From positions 124,001 through 188,000 of the forward strand of contig JANJUV010000002.1 of assembly GCA_024710405.1 (NCBI GenBank): 64,000 nt of DNA. Direction: 5' to 3'. Positions 1-8,414 of the stretch are shown here, one piece after another. The notes beneath the pieces are model-generated. The model saw only the letters and a list, made by a program, of their open reading frames with translations. It was not told where the DNA came from and made no database searches. The stretch comes from Bacteroidales bacterium (GTDB taxonomy: Bacteria; Bacteroidota; Bacteroidia; Bacteroidales; F082). Each line of letters begins with the position of its first letter. Position 1 is the first letter of the stretch. Position numbers and translations under genes: made by a program.

Positions 1-746
1 CTGACAATAATCAATAGTATGTCGCTTTCGGTTTTCGTGTACCACCCTGTTCCACGAATAAAAGTTACTCCTCTGCCGGTTTCAGTGCCAATACGGTCAG
101 CTATCTCAGAGGCCTTTCTGGAAAAGATAAACAGTTGTACCGACTGCTTGTTTCCTGTAAGAATGAGATCTATAACATAACTGGCAACAGCCATCACCAC
201 AAAACCATGCACCAGTGTTTCGATACTTCGGAATAAAATGAATGAACTTGAAATGATAAAAACATCGAGCAGCAAAATGATTTTTCCGGGGCTGATATTA
301 CGGTATTTATTGATGAGCATGGCAACAATGTCGGTGCCTCCTGTGCTTCCTCCCTGTGTAAATACAATACCCACTCCTGCTCCACTCATGATACCACCGA
401 TAATTGCCGCCATGAAACGATCAGTCACAAAAGGTTCGCGTATGTAATATTGTAATACAGAAAACAGACCTGAAAGTACGACAACACTGAAAATTGTTTT
501 AACCCCGAAACCAAAGCCAAGAACCCTGATAGCTAGAACAAGCAACAAAGCATTAACAGCGAAGATAGTAACCCCCACAGGTAAGCCTGAAGCCCAAAAG
601 ATCAATGTGGCTACCCCTGTGACACCACCTCCGAGTATTTCATTTGGAATGAGAAACGCAGTCCAGCCGATTGTCATCACCAACAAACCGATTGTAATGA
701 CAGCATAGGCCTTTATCTCTCTCAATATGTTTGTTTTAGTGATCAT
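1..746 (-). CDS. YitT family membrane protein, C-terminus cut by window edge
   Basis: The minus-strand frame opens at an ATG at 746 and stays open to base 1, giving about 248 codons with no stop. The N-terminal half is a run of hydrophobic helices (for example AVITIGLLVMTIGWTAFLIP) with the glycine-rich loop EILGGGVTGVATLI and a second GGSTGGTDIVAML. These are characteristic of the YitT/DUF161 membrane domain. The last visible part (LFIFSRKASEIADRIGT, then RGVTFIRGTGWYT) matches the start of the cytosolic DUF2179 ligand-binding-like domain that normally ends this family at about 290 residues. The role of YitT proteins is poorly defined; they are five- or six-helix inner-membrane proteins. The gene stands alone upstream of two tRNAs. 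Confidence 0.85.
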   Translation of the reverse strand, partial: MITKTNILREIKAYAVITIGLLVMTIGWTAFLIPNEILGGGVTGVATLIFWASGLPVGVTIFAVNALLLVLAIRVLGFGFGVKTIFSVVVLSGLFSVLQYYIREPFVTDRFMAAIIGGIMSGAGVGIVFTQGGSTGGTDIVAMLINKYRNISPGKIILLLDVFIISSSFILFRSIETLVHGFVVMAVASYVIDLILTGNKQSVQLFIFSRKASEIADRIGTETGRGVTFIRGTGWYTKTESDILLIIV

Positions 747-783
747 CTGATATGAAGTTTCCGAAATGACAAAAGTAAGAAAA

Positions 784-832
784 GTTTGAAAGTTGGCTAG
801 TTGGATAGTTGAGAAGCTGGGAAGTTGGAAGG
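784..832. repeat. Low-complexity GTTTGAAAGTT / AGTTGG repeat
   Basis: This purine-rich spacer contains GTTTGAAAGTT followed by several irregular copies of (G/T)AGTTGG and AAGCTGGGAAGTTGG. The reverse complement of the first unit recurs near 29305-29336 in another intergenic gap. It lies between the YitT gene and tRNA-Leu and codes for nothing recognisable. Immediately after it (about 850-875) is a GCTGAGCGAAATCGAAGCGCG stretch of the sort scattered through Bacteroidetes intergenic DNA. Confidence 0.5.
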
Positions 833-890
833 GATTCCCTCAACCTGCACGCTGAGCGAAATCGAAGCGCGCAACCCGCAACCCCCTCTG

Positions 891-975
891 TACCCGAGGC
901 CGGACTCGAACCGGCACGGCCGCAATGGCCAAAGGATTTTAAGTCCTTCGTGTCTACCAATTCCACCACTCGGGC
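891..975 (-). tRNA. tRNA-Leu (anticodon TAA)
   Basis: On the minus strand the sequence folds into a class II tRNA of 85 nt. The acceptor stem GCCCGAG pairs with CTCGGGT, the D-arm is TGGTGGAATTGGTAGACA, and the anticodon loop is CTTAAAA with anticodon TAA. There is a variable arm around TGGCCATTGCGGCC, and the T-arm is GGTTCGAGTCC. The discriminator base is A and CCA is not encoded. The long variable arm and the D-arm sequence are diagnostic of leucine tRNA. Confidence 0.95.
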
Positions 976-1014
976 TAAAATTGCTCCGATGGGGACATCA
1001 GGGGGCGCAATCTG

Positions 1015-1043
1015 AAAAAAAATCCCGATGCATGACCGGGATT
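1015..1043 (-). terminator. Rho-independent terminator after tRNA-Gly
   Basis: Minus strand reads AATCCCG, a 9-nt loop, CGGGATT, then a run of T residues. It starts five bases after the CCA end of tRNA-Gly and precedes tRNA-Leu, so the two tRNAs are probably separate transcripts. Confidence 0.75.
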
Positions 1044-1047
1044 AGCT

Positions 1048-1123
<76 letters not shown>

Positions 1124-1139
1124 GTTTCAAATGGGAGTG

Positions 1140-1172
1140 CAAATGTATGTAACTTTTCTGAAGTGATGCAAA
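1140..1172 (-). promoter_or_regulatory. Promoter of tRNA-Gly
   Basis: Minus strand TTTG (1172-1169), a 21-nt spacer, then TACATTTG (1147-1140), a full match to the Bacteroidetes -33/-7 consensus. The -7 box sits 16 bases before the mature tRNA 5' end at 1123, a good distance for a short 5' leader. Confidence 0.75.
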
Positions 1173-1232
1173 CTTTTTTCAGGTTTTTTTTTCTGCATTT
1201 AAAATCCCTGTTTTATATTCTGTTATAAAGTT

Positions 1233-3851
1233 TCATTTTCCAAGAAGTTTTCTGATCTCATGCAGCTTCATCAGTGCCTCCACAGGTGTCAGTGTGTCAA
1301 TGTTTGTATTCAGGATATCTTCTTTTATTTGCAGCAACAGTGGGTCATCAAGTTGAATAAAACTCAACTGAATGTCGTCAGTTTTGTCCTGTTTACCTCC
1401 CCCTGCCTTCCTGAACGACTCGTCTGAGTGTGTTTTTTCGAGCATCACCATCAGTTTGTTGGCCCGCTCAATTACCTTACGGGGCATGCCTGCCATGGTT
1501 GCCACATGAATACCGAAACTGTGGGCGCTGCCACCTTTCTTTAATTTTCGCAGAAATACAACTTTGTTACCGGCTTCCTTTACCGTAACATGGAAGTTTC
1601 TGATGCGTGGAAATGAGGCTGCCATCTCATTGAGCTCATGATAGTGGGTTGCAAACATAACCTTTGCCCGGCAGGCGGGATGGTCGTGCAGATATTCGGT
1701 GATAGCCCATGCAATGCTAATGCCATCGTAGGTACTCGTACCCCTTCCGATTTCATCAAGCAGGATAAGGCTGCGTCCCGAAACATTATTGAGTATACTG
1801 GCCGTTTCATTCATCTCGACCATAAAAGTAGATTCGCCTGATGAAATATTGTCACTGGCTCCTACTCTTGTAAACACTTTATCTACCATACCAATTGAGG
1901 CTGATTCAGCCGGCACGAAACTTCCCATCTGTGCCATAAGTACAATCAATGCTGTTTGTCGCAACAGAGCTGATTTACCCGACATATTAGGCCCGGTAAT
2001 GATGATGATCTGTTGTTTGTCGTGGTCAAGGTAAATATCATTTGCAACATAATGCTCGCCCTTTGGCAGTTGTTGCTCAATAACCGGATGGCGCCCCTCT
2101 TTGATGTCGATCACATAACTCTCATTAAGTTCGGGACGGTGGTATTTATTGCGTATTGCCGAAAAAGCGAAAGAACAAAGGCAGTCGAGCTGAGCCATTA
2201 GAGCTGCATTCAGTTGCACAGGCTGAACAAATCCCGCTGTATATGAAACAAGCTCATTGAAAATTTGATGTTCAAGCTCGGTCATCCTTTCTTCTGCTCC
2301 CAGAATTTTCTGCTCATATTCCTTTAATTCTTCAGTGATATAACGCTCACTGCCAGTCAGCGTTTGCTTTCTGATCCATTCTGCAGGCACCTTATTTTTA
2401 TGTGCATTGGTGACTTCGAGATAATAGCCAAAAACATTGTTATAACCAACCTTCAGGCTACTTATGCCCGTAAGTTCCTGCTCCCTTTTCTGCAGGTCCG
2501 AAAGGTAGTCACGACCTGAACGTGCAAGATTACGTAATTCATCAAGTTCAGAACTTACACCGGAGCCAATCACATTTCCTTTGGCCGGTAAGGCGGGCGG
2601 ATCGTCAGAAAGATCATGAAACAATCGATTGTAGAGTATGGCACAAGGGTTGAGTCTTTCTGCAACCTGAATTAAAGGTGCAGAGTCTGAAACAAGGCAG
2701 GTTTCCTTGACCGACTCAACCTGCTTCAGTGCACGTGCTACCTGCAGGAGTTCGCGTGGATTGATTTTTCCAAGTGCCACTTTTGAAATCATGCGCTCGA
2801 GATCGCCGGCAAGTTTGATGGCTACCTGCAGATTATCAATGAGTTGATGATCATCAACCAGCGACTGAACGGCTTCAAGCCTCTCTTCCACAGCGAAACG
2901 ATGCCTGAGCGGGAGCGCAATCCAGCGTCGCATGAGTCTGCTGCCCATCGGACTAACCGTCTGGTCAAGTACATCAAGAAGGGTTTTGGCTTCAGGATAA
3001 GGGGTTGATAACAGTTCAAGATTGCGGACCGTAAACTTATCCAACCATACATGGCTGCCTTCGTCAATACGTGACAAACTCCCTATATGACCAATGTTTT
3101 CGTGTTGTGCTTCGCTTAGATAATGCATGCATGCGCCTGCCGCCACCACCGCAAAAGGAAGGTCATCAAGACCAAAACCTTTCAATGAATTGGTCTTAAA
3201 ATGTTTCAAGAGTACATCAGACGCATATTCGGATGTGAATACCCAGTCGTCGAAAACCGAAAGATAATGCTTATCGCCGAAAAAATCAATAAAAGCCCTG
3301 CGCTTGTTGCGCTGCACTACCACTTCACTCGGATTCAGCCCTTGGAGCAATTTGTCGATATACTCCTGATTACCCTGTGCTGCATAAAACTCACCTGTTG
3401 AGATATCGAGGAAGGCAGCCCCGCTGATGCCTTCGTTGAAATGAATGGCGCATAAAAAATTGTTCTGACGCTGTTCTAGCACATGCTCATTGTACGAAAC
3501 ACCCGGAGTGACAAGCTCAGTGACACCCCTTTTTACAATTTTCTTGGCCAGTTTGGGATCTTCAAGCTGATCGCAAATAGCTACTTTGTATCCTGCCCTG
3601 ACCAATTTCGGCAGATAGGTATCCAGGCTGTGGTGCGGAAAACCTGCCAACTCGACATATGATGCTGCTCCGTTGGCTCTTCGGGTCAGCACAATGCCGA
3701 GCACTTCGGATGCAGTGATGGCATCAGAACCAAAAGTTTCATAAAAATCACCCACCCTGAACAGCAGTAAAGCATCGGGATACCGTGCCTTGATCTGATT
3801 ATATTGCTTCATCAGAGGCGTTTCGACTGGCGAAGTTTCTGGTTTCATCAT
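1233..3851 (-). CDS. mutS: DNA mismatch repair protein MutS
   Basis: MutS recognises base mismatches and small loops and recruits MutL. The protein is about 872 residues from the chosen start. The mismatch-wedge motif GDFYETFG is near residues 34-41, the core and clamp domains follow, and Walker A GPNMSGKSALLRQ is near residue 619. Walker B (LILLDEIGRGTSTYDG) and the ATHYHEL switch motif come next, all as in MutS1. The frame extends upstream to 3914, but a TATCTTTG promoter box lies inside that extension. Homologues begin close to the ETPLMKQYNQIK segment, so the ATG at 3851 (or the adjacent one at 3848) is preferred. It is transcribed alone, divergent from the RNA methyltransferase gene. No mutL is visible in the window. 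Confidence 0.97.
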   Translation of the reverse strand: MMKPETSPVETPLMKQYNQIKARYPDALLLFRVGDFYETFGSDAITASEVLGIVLTRRANGAASYVELAGFPHHSLDTYLPKLVRAGYKVAICDQLEDPKLAKKIVKRGVTELVTPGVSYNEHVLEQRQNNFLCAIHFNEGISGAAFLDISTGEFYAAQGNQEYIDKLLQGLNPSEVVVQRNKRRAFIDFFGDKHYLSVFDDWVFTSEYASDVLLKHFKTNSLKGFGLDDLPFAVVAAGACMHYLSEAQHENIGHIGSLSRIDEGSHVWLDKFTVRNLELLSTPYPEAKTLLDVLDQTVSPMGSRLMRRWIALPLRHRFAVEERLEAVQSLVDDHQLIDNLQVAIKLAGDLERMISKVALGKINPRELLQVARALKQVESVKETCLVSDSAPLIQVAERLNPCAILYNRLFHDLSDDPPALPAKGNVIGSGVSSELDELRNLARSGRDYLSDLQKREQELTGISSLKVGYNNVFGYYLEVTNAHKNKVPAEWIRKQTLTGSERYITEELKEYEQKILGAEERMTELEHQIFNELVSYTAGFVQPVQLNAALMAQLDCLCSFAFSAIRNKYHRPELNESYVIDIKEGRHPVIEQQLPKGEHYVANDIYLDHDKQQIIIITGPNMSGKSALLRQTALIVLMAQMGSFVPAESASIGMVDKVFTRVGASDNISSGESTFMVEMNETASILNNVSGRSLILLDEIGRGTSTYDGISIAWAITEYLHDHPACRAKVMFATHYHELNEMAASFPRIRNFHVTVKEAGNKVVFLRKLKKGGSAHSFGIHVATMAGMPRKVIERANKLMVMLEKTHSDESFRKAGGGKQDKTDDIQLSFIQLDDPLLLQIKEDILNTNIDTLTPVEALMKLHEIRKLLGK

Positions 3852-3874
3852 ATGCTTCAGGGAGGGAATAAAGG

Positions 3875-3882
3875 CAAAGATA
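3875..3882 (-). promoter_or_regulatory. -7 promoter box of mutS
   Basis: TATCTTTG on the minus strand, 23 bases before the ATG at 3851 and inside the longer alternative reading frame. No TTG occurs at the ideal distance upstream, so only the -7 part is supported. It helps to decide the mutS start. Confidence 0.55.
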
Positions 3883-3941
3883 CAATTTCTGCCCGACTTG
3901 AATTCACAACTCATCTTTCCGTAACTTAGCCTTAAAAAAGT

Positions 3942-4466
3942 ATGCGAAAACTTAGCATATCGGAACTGAACCGGCCTGATGCTGCTATAGTCAGAAATTC
4001 GGCTAAATTGCCTATTGTTCTTGTACTCGACAACATCCGGTCGTTAAGCAACATAGGATCGGTATTCCGCACAGCAGATGCCTTTCGTGTGGAACGTATT
4101 GTTCTCTGCGGAATTTCAGGTCAACCGCCTCACCGTGAAATACACAAGACCGCACTGGGTGCCACTGAAACTGTGGCATGGACCTATTATGAAAATGTAT
4201 TGGATGCCGTTAAAATGCTCAAACAATCCGACTACAGTATTATTGCCGTGGAACAAACCGACAAAAGCCAATTGTTGCAGAACTTTGTCTGGCCCGAAAG
4301 AACTGCTCTTGTGTTTGGAAATGAAGTAGATGGCGTTAGTGAAGATGTGATTAACAGCTGCAATGATGCCATCGAAATACCTCAATCCGGCTCAAAACAT
4401 TCCCTTAATGTAGCTGTTTGCGCAGGTATTGTATGCTGGCATTACTATCACTTAATAATAAAATAA
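3942..4466 (+). CDS. TrmH/SpoU-family RNA 2'-O-methyltransferase
   Basis: A SAM-dependent RNA ribose methyltransferase of the SPOUT fold, 174 residues, just the catalytic domain. Motif 1 is visible in NIRSLSNIGSVFRTADAF (about 30-47), motif 2 in ALVFGNEVDGVSEDVI (about 121-136), and motif 3 in IEIPQSGSKHSLNVAVCAGI (about 145-164). In the last, SLNV binds the knot-bound cofactor. It lacks the N-terminal substrate-binding extension of RlmB-type enzymes, so the target (tRNA or rRNA position) cannot be stated. Divergent from mutS with a short shared gap; no partner follows closely. Confidence 0.9.
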   Translation: MRKLSISELNRPDAAIVRNSAKLPIVLVLDNIRSLSNIGSVFRTADAFRVERIVLCGISGQPPHREIHKTALGATETVAWTYYENVLDAVKMLKQSDYSIIAVEQTDKSQLLQNFVWPERTALVFGNEVDGVSEDVINSCNDAIEIPQSGSKHSLNVAVCAGIVCWHYYHLIIK

Positions 4467-4554
4467 GTGTTGTTTAATACTTTCAATGATCAGAATTACT
4501 TAATTTAGCAACAAATAATTATGTGTCTAAGAAATAAAAATCAATATTTTTTGC

Positions 4555-4562
4555 TACATTTG
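4555..4562 (+). promoter_or_regulatory. -7 promoter box of the OmpA/TPR gene
   Basis: TACATTTG followed by C, 99 bases before the ATG at 4662. The leader between is AT-rich with no gene. No TTG at the expected -33 position, so support rests on the -7 box and the absence of another candidate. Confidence 0.5.
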
Positions 4563-4661
4563 CAACCAATTTCGTTTTAAAATGTTGTTACATCATTAAA
4601 CAAGAGTTGCACTTTTGAATAACTTTAATTTAAACTGAATACTTAACCAATCCTTACCGTT

Positions 4662-7163
4662 ATGAAAAATCACTATTTTCTTTCCGGACTCCTGATGATT
4701 GCATTCTTGACAATCGTTCCGCTGACTGTTTTCAGCCAGGCTGCCGAGGAGCAAAAAGAGGAACCTAAAAAGGAAGAATCTAAACCTGTCTCCTCTTTCT
4801 CACCTTACTGGTATTTCCAGGGTGAAATCGGGGGCACTTTTAACCACACCGATCTGGCTCAATACGGTTTTATGCCTGACTGGCCATATACCAAACTGAA
4901 CGGGAAACTCGGAGCCGGAAGGCAGTTCACCAGTGTTTTTGGCGCAAACGCTAAATTTGGCCTTGGTAGCCTTGCCGGTGAGAAAGAAGGTCTTGATGCC
5001 AAACTTTCTTACAATGACTACTACGAAGGTAGTATCAACGCTTCGTTCAACGTTTGGAATCTTCTGTTTGGTTATAATCCCGACAGGCTGTTCACTTTTG
5101 CTCCACACATAGGCATTGGACAAGTGCACTGGAGGTCCGAAGCCACTCAGATCAGCAGCGGCAACAGTATCCGCAAATTCGGCTACAAAGGACAAGAGTA
5201 TCCTGACGGTGACTGGGGAATTGGCGACCGAAAAGTTGCATGGCACCTGCCTGTTGGCGCTGACCTGAACTTCAACGTTTCAGACAACTGGGACATATAT
5301 GGAAACTACACCTGGAATCTTGTTGATACCGATTGGCTTGATGCACTAGCAAAAAATGACAACAAAGGCCCTGGTGCCGAAATCTGGAGGGATATGTATG
5401 CAACTTTCAACGTTGGCGCACGTTACAAACTGGCGAAATCAAATATCAAGAACATGGTTCGTGATTTCGGTCTGGTAACCCTCGAAGCCACGCCTAACCC
5501 ACTCGAAGAAAGAGGTGATTCAGTTATTGTTACTATCAAAGGAACCTTCCCTCCAAAATATTTCGACAAGAAAGCTGTCATGAACTTTACTCCTGTGTTG
5601 GTTTATGAAGGCGGTTCAACTGCGCTGAAAACCATCAACTTCAAAGGTGAAACAGTCAGTGGTGATGGTATTCCGGTCAGCTACGAAAATGGTGGATCAT
5701 TTACCTATACCGACAAAATCAAGTATCATCCGAATATGAATGTTTCGGAACTGATTGTCGAGCCTGTGGTTTATGCAAGCAAAGGAACTATTTACGCTGA
5801 CCGCGAATCTGCACTTGCACAGGAAGGTGCTCTGAAAGCAGAACAACGCAAACTTGCTGATGGCGTTATCTACACCTCCAAAAGAATTAAAGACACCCAC
5901 CGTGGTGCTTCAATTGCTGACCATCAGTACGAAAAAGTTACCATCCACACACAAACAGCCAACCTGTATTTCCAGGTGAATCTTTCGGATCTTAATCTGA
6001 ATCTGCCCCTGAACAAAAAAGCAGAAAACAGGGAACTGCTCAGCAAAGTAACTTCAGACGTTGAAAAAGGCTGGGTTATTAAAGATGTAACTATTGCCGG
6101 TTGGGCCTCACCCGAAGGTGAAGAAACATTCAATCAGGGACTTTCTGACAAGCGTTCGAAAACTGCACAACGTCACATGACTAAAATTTTGAATGACCTT
6201 GCCAAGAAAAAAGATTCTAAGGTTGCTTACAAAAAAGCTGATGAAATCACCTTTAACCTTTCGGCAAACGGACCTGACTGGAATGGCTTTATGAATGCTG
6301 TGGAGGCTTCAGATATCAAGGACAAAAAAGCTGTTTTAAATGTTATCCGTTCTGCAGACGTTGCTCAACGTGAGCAGGAAATCAGGAATATGATTCTGAT
6401 CTATCCCGAAATCGAAGAGCAAATCCTTCCGCCACTCCGCCGTTCCATCATCAGCGTGAACACCTTTGAGCCAAAACGCACAGATGAAGAAATTGCAACA
6501 CTTGCTACCACAAACCCGGAGCAACTCAGCGTGAAAGAACTGCTTTATGCTGCTACACTCACTAAAGATGCAAACACCAAGAAAATGATCTACAAATCAA
6601 CCATGCGTGTTTATCCTGATTCATGGAGAGCTGCTGTTAACCTTGCCGTTTGCGAAATGAAGACAGGCAATTATTCCGAAGCAAAATCGCTGCTCGAAAA
6701 GGCTAAAGGCATGAACGAAAATTCAGCAGAAGTACACAATAATCTTGGCGTGGTATTCGCTTACGAAAAAGATTATGCCACTGCTGAAAAATACTTCACC
6801 AAAGCCCAGCAATTGGGTGCCAATGTGAACTATAACATGGGTGTTGTCAACATCTTTAAGGGCGACTACGACAAGGCTGTAAACCTGATGCGCGAAAGCA
6901 AATGTGATTATAACCTTGGTCTGGCTCAGCTTCTCAGCAAAGATTACAGCGGCGCAAAATCAACACTTGACTGCTCTGACCTCCCGGCCGAATCACACTA
7001 CCTGAAGGCCATCATAGGAGCACGCACAAACGATGCATCCATGCTGTATGAAAACCTGATGAAAGCTATTCAGAAAGACGAAAACTATAAGAATCAGGCA
7101 AGATGGGATCGCGAATTCATAAAATTCTTCAACGAACCAGACTTCCAGAACATCGTTAAGTAA
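4662..7163 (+). CDS. Secreted OmpA-like/TPR envelope protein
   Basis: 833 residues with a clear signal peptide (residues 1-26, cleaved after VFSQ). Residues about 50-260 are aromatic-rich with alternating polar and hydrophobic strands (for example YWYFQGEIGGTFNHTDL), resembling a Bacteroidetes outer-membrane beta-barrel N-domain. Residues about 270-370 look like a beta-sandwich. An OmpA-like peptidoglycan-binding segment is centred on IAGWASPEGEETFNQGLSDK at about 477-496. The last 180 residues are TPR helices (for example NNLGVVFAYEKDYATAEKYF). The likely site is the outer membrane facing the periplasm, linking membrane and cell wall. The mix of OmpA and TPR parts is known in this phylum, but the function is not. 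It is monocistronic, with its own promoter box and terminator. Confidence 0.75.
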   Translation: MKNHYFLSGLLMIAFLTIVPLTVFSQAAEEQKEEPKKEESKPVSSFSPYWYFQGEIGGTFNHTDLAQYGFMPDWPYTKLNGKLGAGRQFTSVFGANAKFGLGSLAGEKEGLDAKLSYNDYYEGSINASFNVWNLLFGYNPDRLFTFAPHIGIGQVHWRSEATQISSGNSIRKFGYKGQEYPDGDWGIGDRKVAWHLPVGADLNFNVSDNWDIYGNYTWNLVDTDWLDALAKNDNKGPGAEIWRDMYATFNVGARYKLAKSNIKNMVRDFGLVTLEATPNPLEERGDSVIVTIKGTFPPKYFDKKAVMNFTPVLVYEGGSTALKTINFKGETVSGDGIPVSYENGGSFTYTDKIKYHPNMNVSELIVEPVVYASKGTIYADRESALAQEGALKAEQRKLADGVIYTSKRIKDTHRGASIADHQYEKVTIHTQTANLYFQVNLSDLNLNLPLNKKAENRELLSKVTSDVEKGWVIKDVTIAGWASPEGEETFNQGLSDKRSKTAQRHMTKILNDLAKKKDSKVAYKKADEITFNLSANGPDWNGFMNAVEASDIKDKKAVLNVIRSADVAQREQEIRNMILIYPEIEEQILPPLRRSIISVNTFEPKRTDEEIATLATTNPEQLSVKELLYAATLTKDANTKKMIYKSTMRVYPDSWRAAVNLAVCEMKTGNYSEAKSLLEKAKGMNENSAEVHNNLGVVFAYEKDYATAEKYFTKAQQLGANVNYNMGVVNIFKGDYDKAVNLMRESKCDYNLGLAQLLSKDYSGAKSTLDCSDLPAESHYLKAIIGARTNDASMLYENLMKAIQKDENYKNQARWDREFIKFFNEPDFQNIVK

Positions 7164-7181
7164 TCAGTTAAATTAAGGTTG

Positions 7182-7224
7182 AAAAGCCCGGATTTGTTAT
7201 ACAAGTCCGGGCTTTTTATTTTTT
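7182..7224 (+). terminator. Terminator of the OmpA/TPR gene
   Basis: Inverted repeat AAAGCCCGGA / TCCGGGCTTT around a short loop, followed by TTATTTTTT. The adjacent plus-strand gene stops at 7163. The stem is also usable for the converging deoxynucleoside kinase gene, whose stop is at 7252. Confidence 0.8.
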
Positions 7225-7251
7225 CGTAAAAAAGAGTTTGGTTAGTCAGGG

Positions 7252-7884
7252 TTAAAAAGTAAAACGATGAATACCAGGGCTGTAATCCTGATCGATAACA
7301 GACAAAATGGTGCGGTAGTCTTCCGGATTATGCACAAAATCGAGCTTGTTTGTGTCCAACACAAGTATCCTCATGTCTAACTGTTGCTTCATATACTCAA
7401 AATAGCCTGACTGAATCTTTTCAAGATATTCATCCTTAATTTGTTGCTCATAGCTTCGTCCGCGCTGACGGATGTTGAACTGAAGTTTATCTACCTCAAG
7501 ATACAGATACACAAGCAAATCAGGTTTGGGCAGACTGGCTGTTATGAAATTAAAAAAACGGGTAAACAAAGCCAACTCATCTGCAGGTAGTGTTTTGCGC
7601 GCAAAAATCAGCGATTTGATGATGTAGTAATCTGAAATGGTAAATGCCCGGAATAAATCCTGCATTCCCAATTGATCCTTCAGTTGCTGAAACCTGGAAG
7701 CCATAAAAGACATTTCCAAAGGAAAAGCATATTTCTCCTGATCCAGATAAAACTTGGGCAGAAAGGCATTATCCTCAAACTGTTCCAGAATTAGCTTCGC
7801 ATTGTAGTCGGCTGCAATTCTTGTGGCAAGGGTCGTCTTTCCAGCCCCGATGGTTCCTTCGATAGCAATGAAATTGTAACGCAT
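7252..7884 (-). CDS. Deoxynucleoside kinase (paralogue 1)
   Basis: Phosphorylates a deoxynucleoside with ATP for nucleotide salvage. It is 210 residues, the normal size for the dCK/dGK family. The P-loop GTIGAGKTTLA is at residues 10-20, the acidic substrate motif LILEQFEDNAFLPKFY follows, the ERS-like region lies around FTISDYYIIKS, and the lid arginines are in RQRGRSYEQQI. Substrate (dA, dG or other) cannot be told by eye. It lies 30 bp after folK but has its own complete promoter whose -7 box ends four bases before the ATG, so it may be made from a leaderless message. A second paralogue is at 22795. Confidence 0.9.
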   Translation of the reverse strand: MRYNFIAIEGTIGAGKTTLATRIAADYNAKLILEQFEDNAFLPKFYLDQEKYAFPLEMSFMASRFQQLKDQLGMQDLFRAFTISDYYIIKSLIFARKTLPADELALFTRFFNFITASLPKPDLLVYLYLEVDKLQFNIRQRGRSYEQQIKDEYLEKIQSGYFEYMKQQLDMRILVLDTNKLDFVHNPEDYRTILSVIDQDYSPGIHRFTF

Positions 7885-7888
7885 GCGG

Positions 7889-7919
7889 CAAAGATACGCA
7901 GCTGCTGGTTGATCTCAAA
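7889..7919 (-). promoter_or_regulatory. Full promoter of deoxynucleoside kinase 1
   Basis: TTTG (7919-7916), 19-nt spacer, TATCTTTG (7896-7889), then CCGC and the ATG at 7884. The -33 element overlaps the folK stop codon. Perfect consensus with perfect spacing. Transcription should start at or next to the ATG. Confidence 0.8.
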
Positions 7920-8406
7920 TAGGAATTCTTTTCACAGAATCAGAATCCTTGAGCGATAGCAGCAATTCAAGATTGGTTTTATGGAGCAATGGATGCTCAA
8001 AATCCGGCAATAGCTCACATAATGGTTCCAGAACAAACCTTCGTAAATGCAACCTTGGGTGCGGTACAATAAGTCCTTCCTGATCGACCACGTGCTCACC
8101 GTAATAAATAATATCAATGTCGACATTGCGCGAGCTATATCCGTTGCCCGACCTGTTGCGTCCCATGTTTTGCTCTATACTCAGAATCGAGGCCATCACC
8201 TCAGCAGGACTAAGCACTGTTTCGCAAACAACAGCCTGGTTCAGAAATAAATTATCAGACACAAATCCCCATGGCTCACTTTCATAAACAGAGCTGACCG
8301 CTGTAACTTTTCCAAGATGTACACTGATGCATTCCAAAGCCTGATCAAGCATTGCTTTCCTGTTACCAAGGTTTGACCCGGTTAGAAGTACCATTGATTC
8401 CGACAT
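7915..8406 (-). CDS. folK: HPPK, 6-hydroxymethyl-7,8-dihydropterin pyrophosphokinase
   Basis: Transfers pyrophosphate from ATP to 6-hydroxymethyl-dihydropterin in folate synthesis. 163 residues, typical for a stand-alone HPPK. The N-terminal LLTGSNLGNR, the central VYESEPWGF and FLNQAVV, the ATP-binding IEQNMGRNRS, and the signature NVDIDIIYYG plus LIVPHPRLHLRRFVLEPL are all present. It follows the glucosaminidase gene by 8 bp and precedes the deoxynucleoside kinase, so the three probably share transcripts, although the kinase also has its own promoter. No folP or folB in the window. Confidence 0.96.
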   Translation of the reverse strand: MSESMVLLTGSNLGNRKAMLDQALECISVHLGKVTAVSSVYESEPWGFVSDNLFLNQAVVCETVLSPAEVMASILSIEQNMGRNRSGNGYSSRNVDIDIIYYGEHVVDQEGLIVPHPRLHLRRFVLEPLCELLPDFEHPLLHKTNLELLLSLKDSDSVKRIPI

Positions 8407-8414
8407 GCTGCAGT

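Noticed and set aside
3852-3914. Longer mutS start at 3914
   Set aside because: A TATCTTTG promoter box lies in this stretch and homologues start near the ETPLMKQYN segment.
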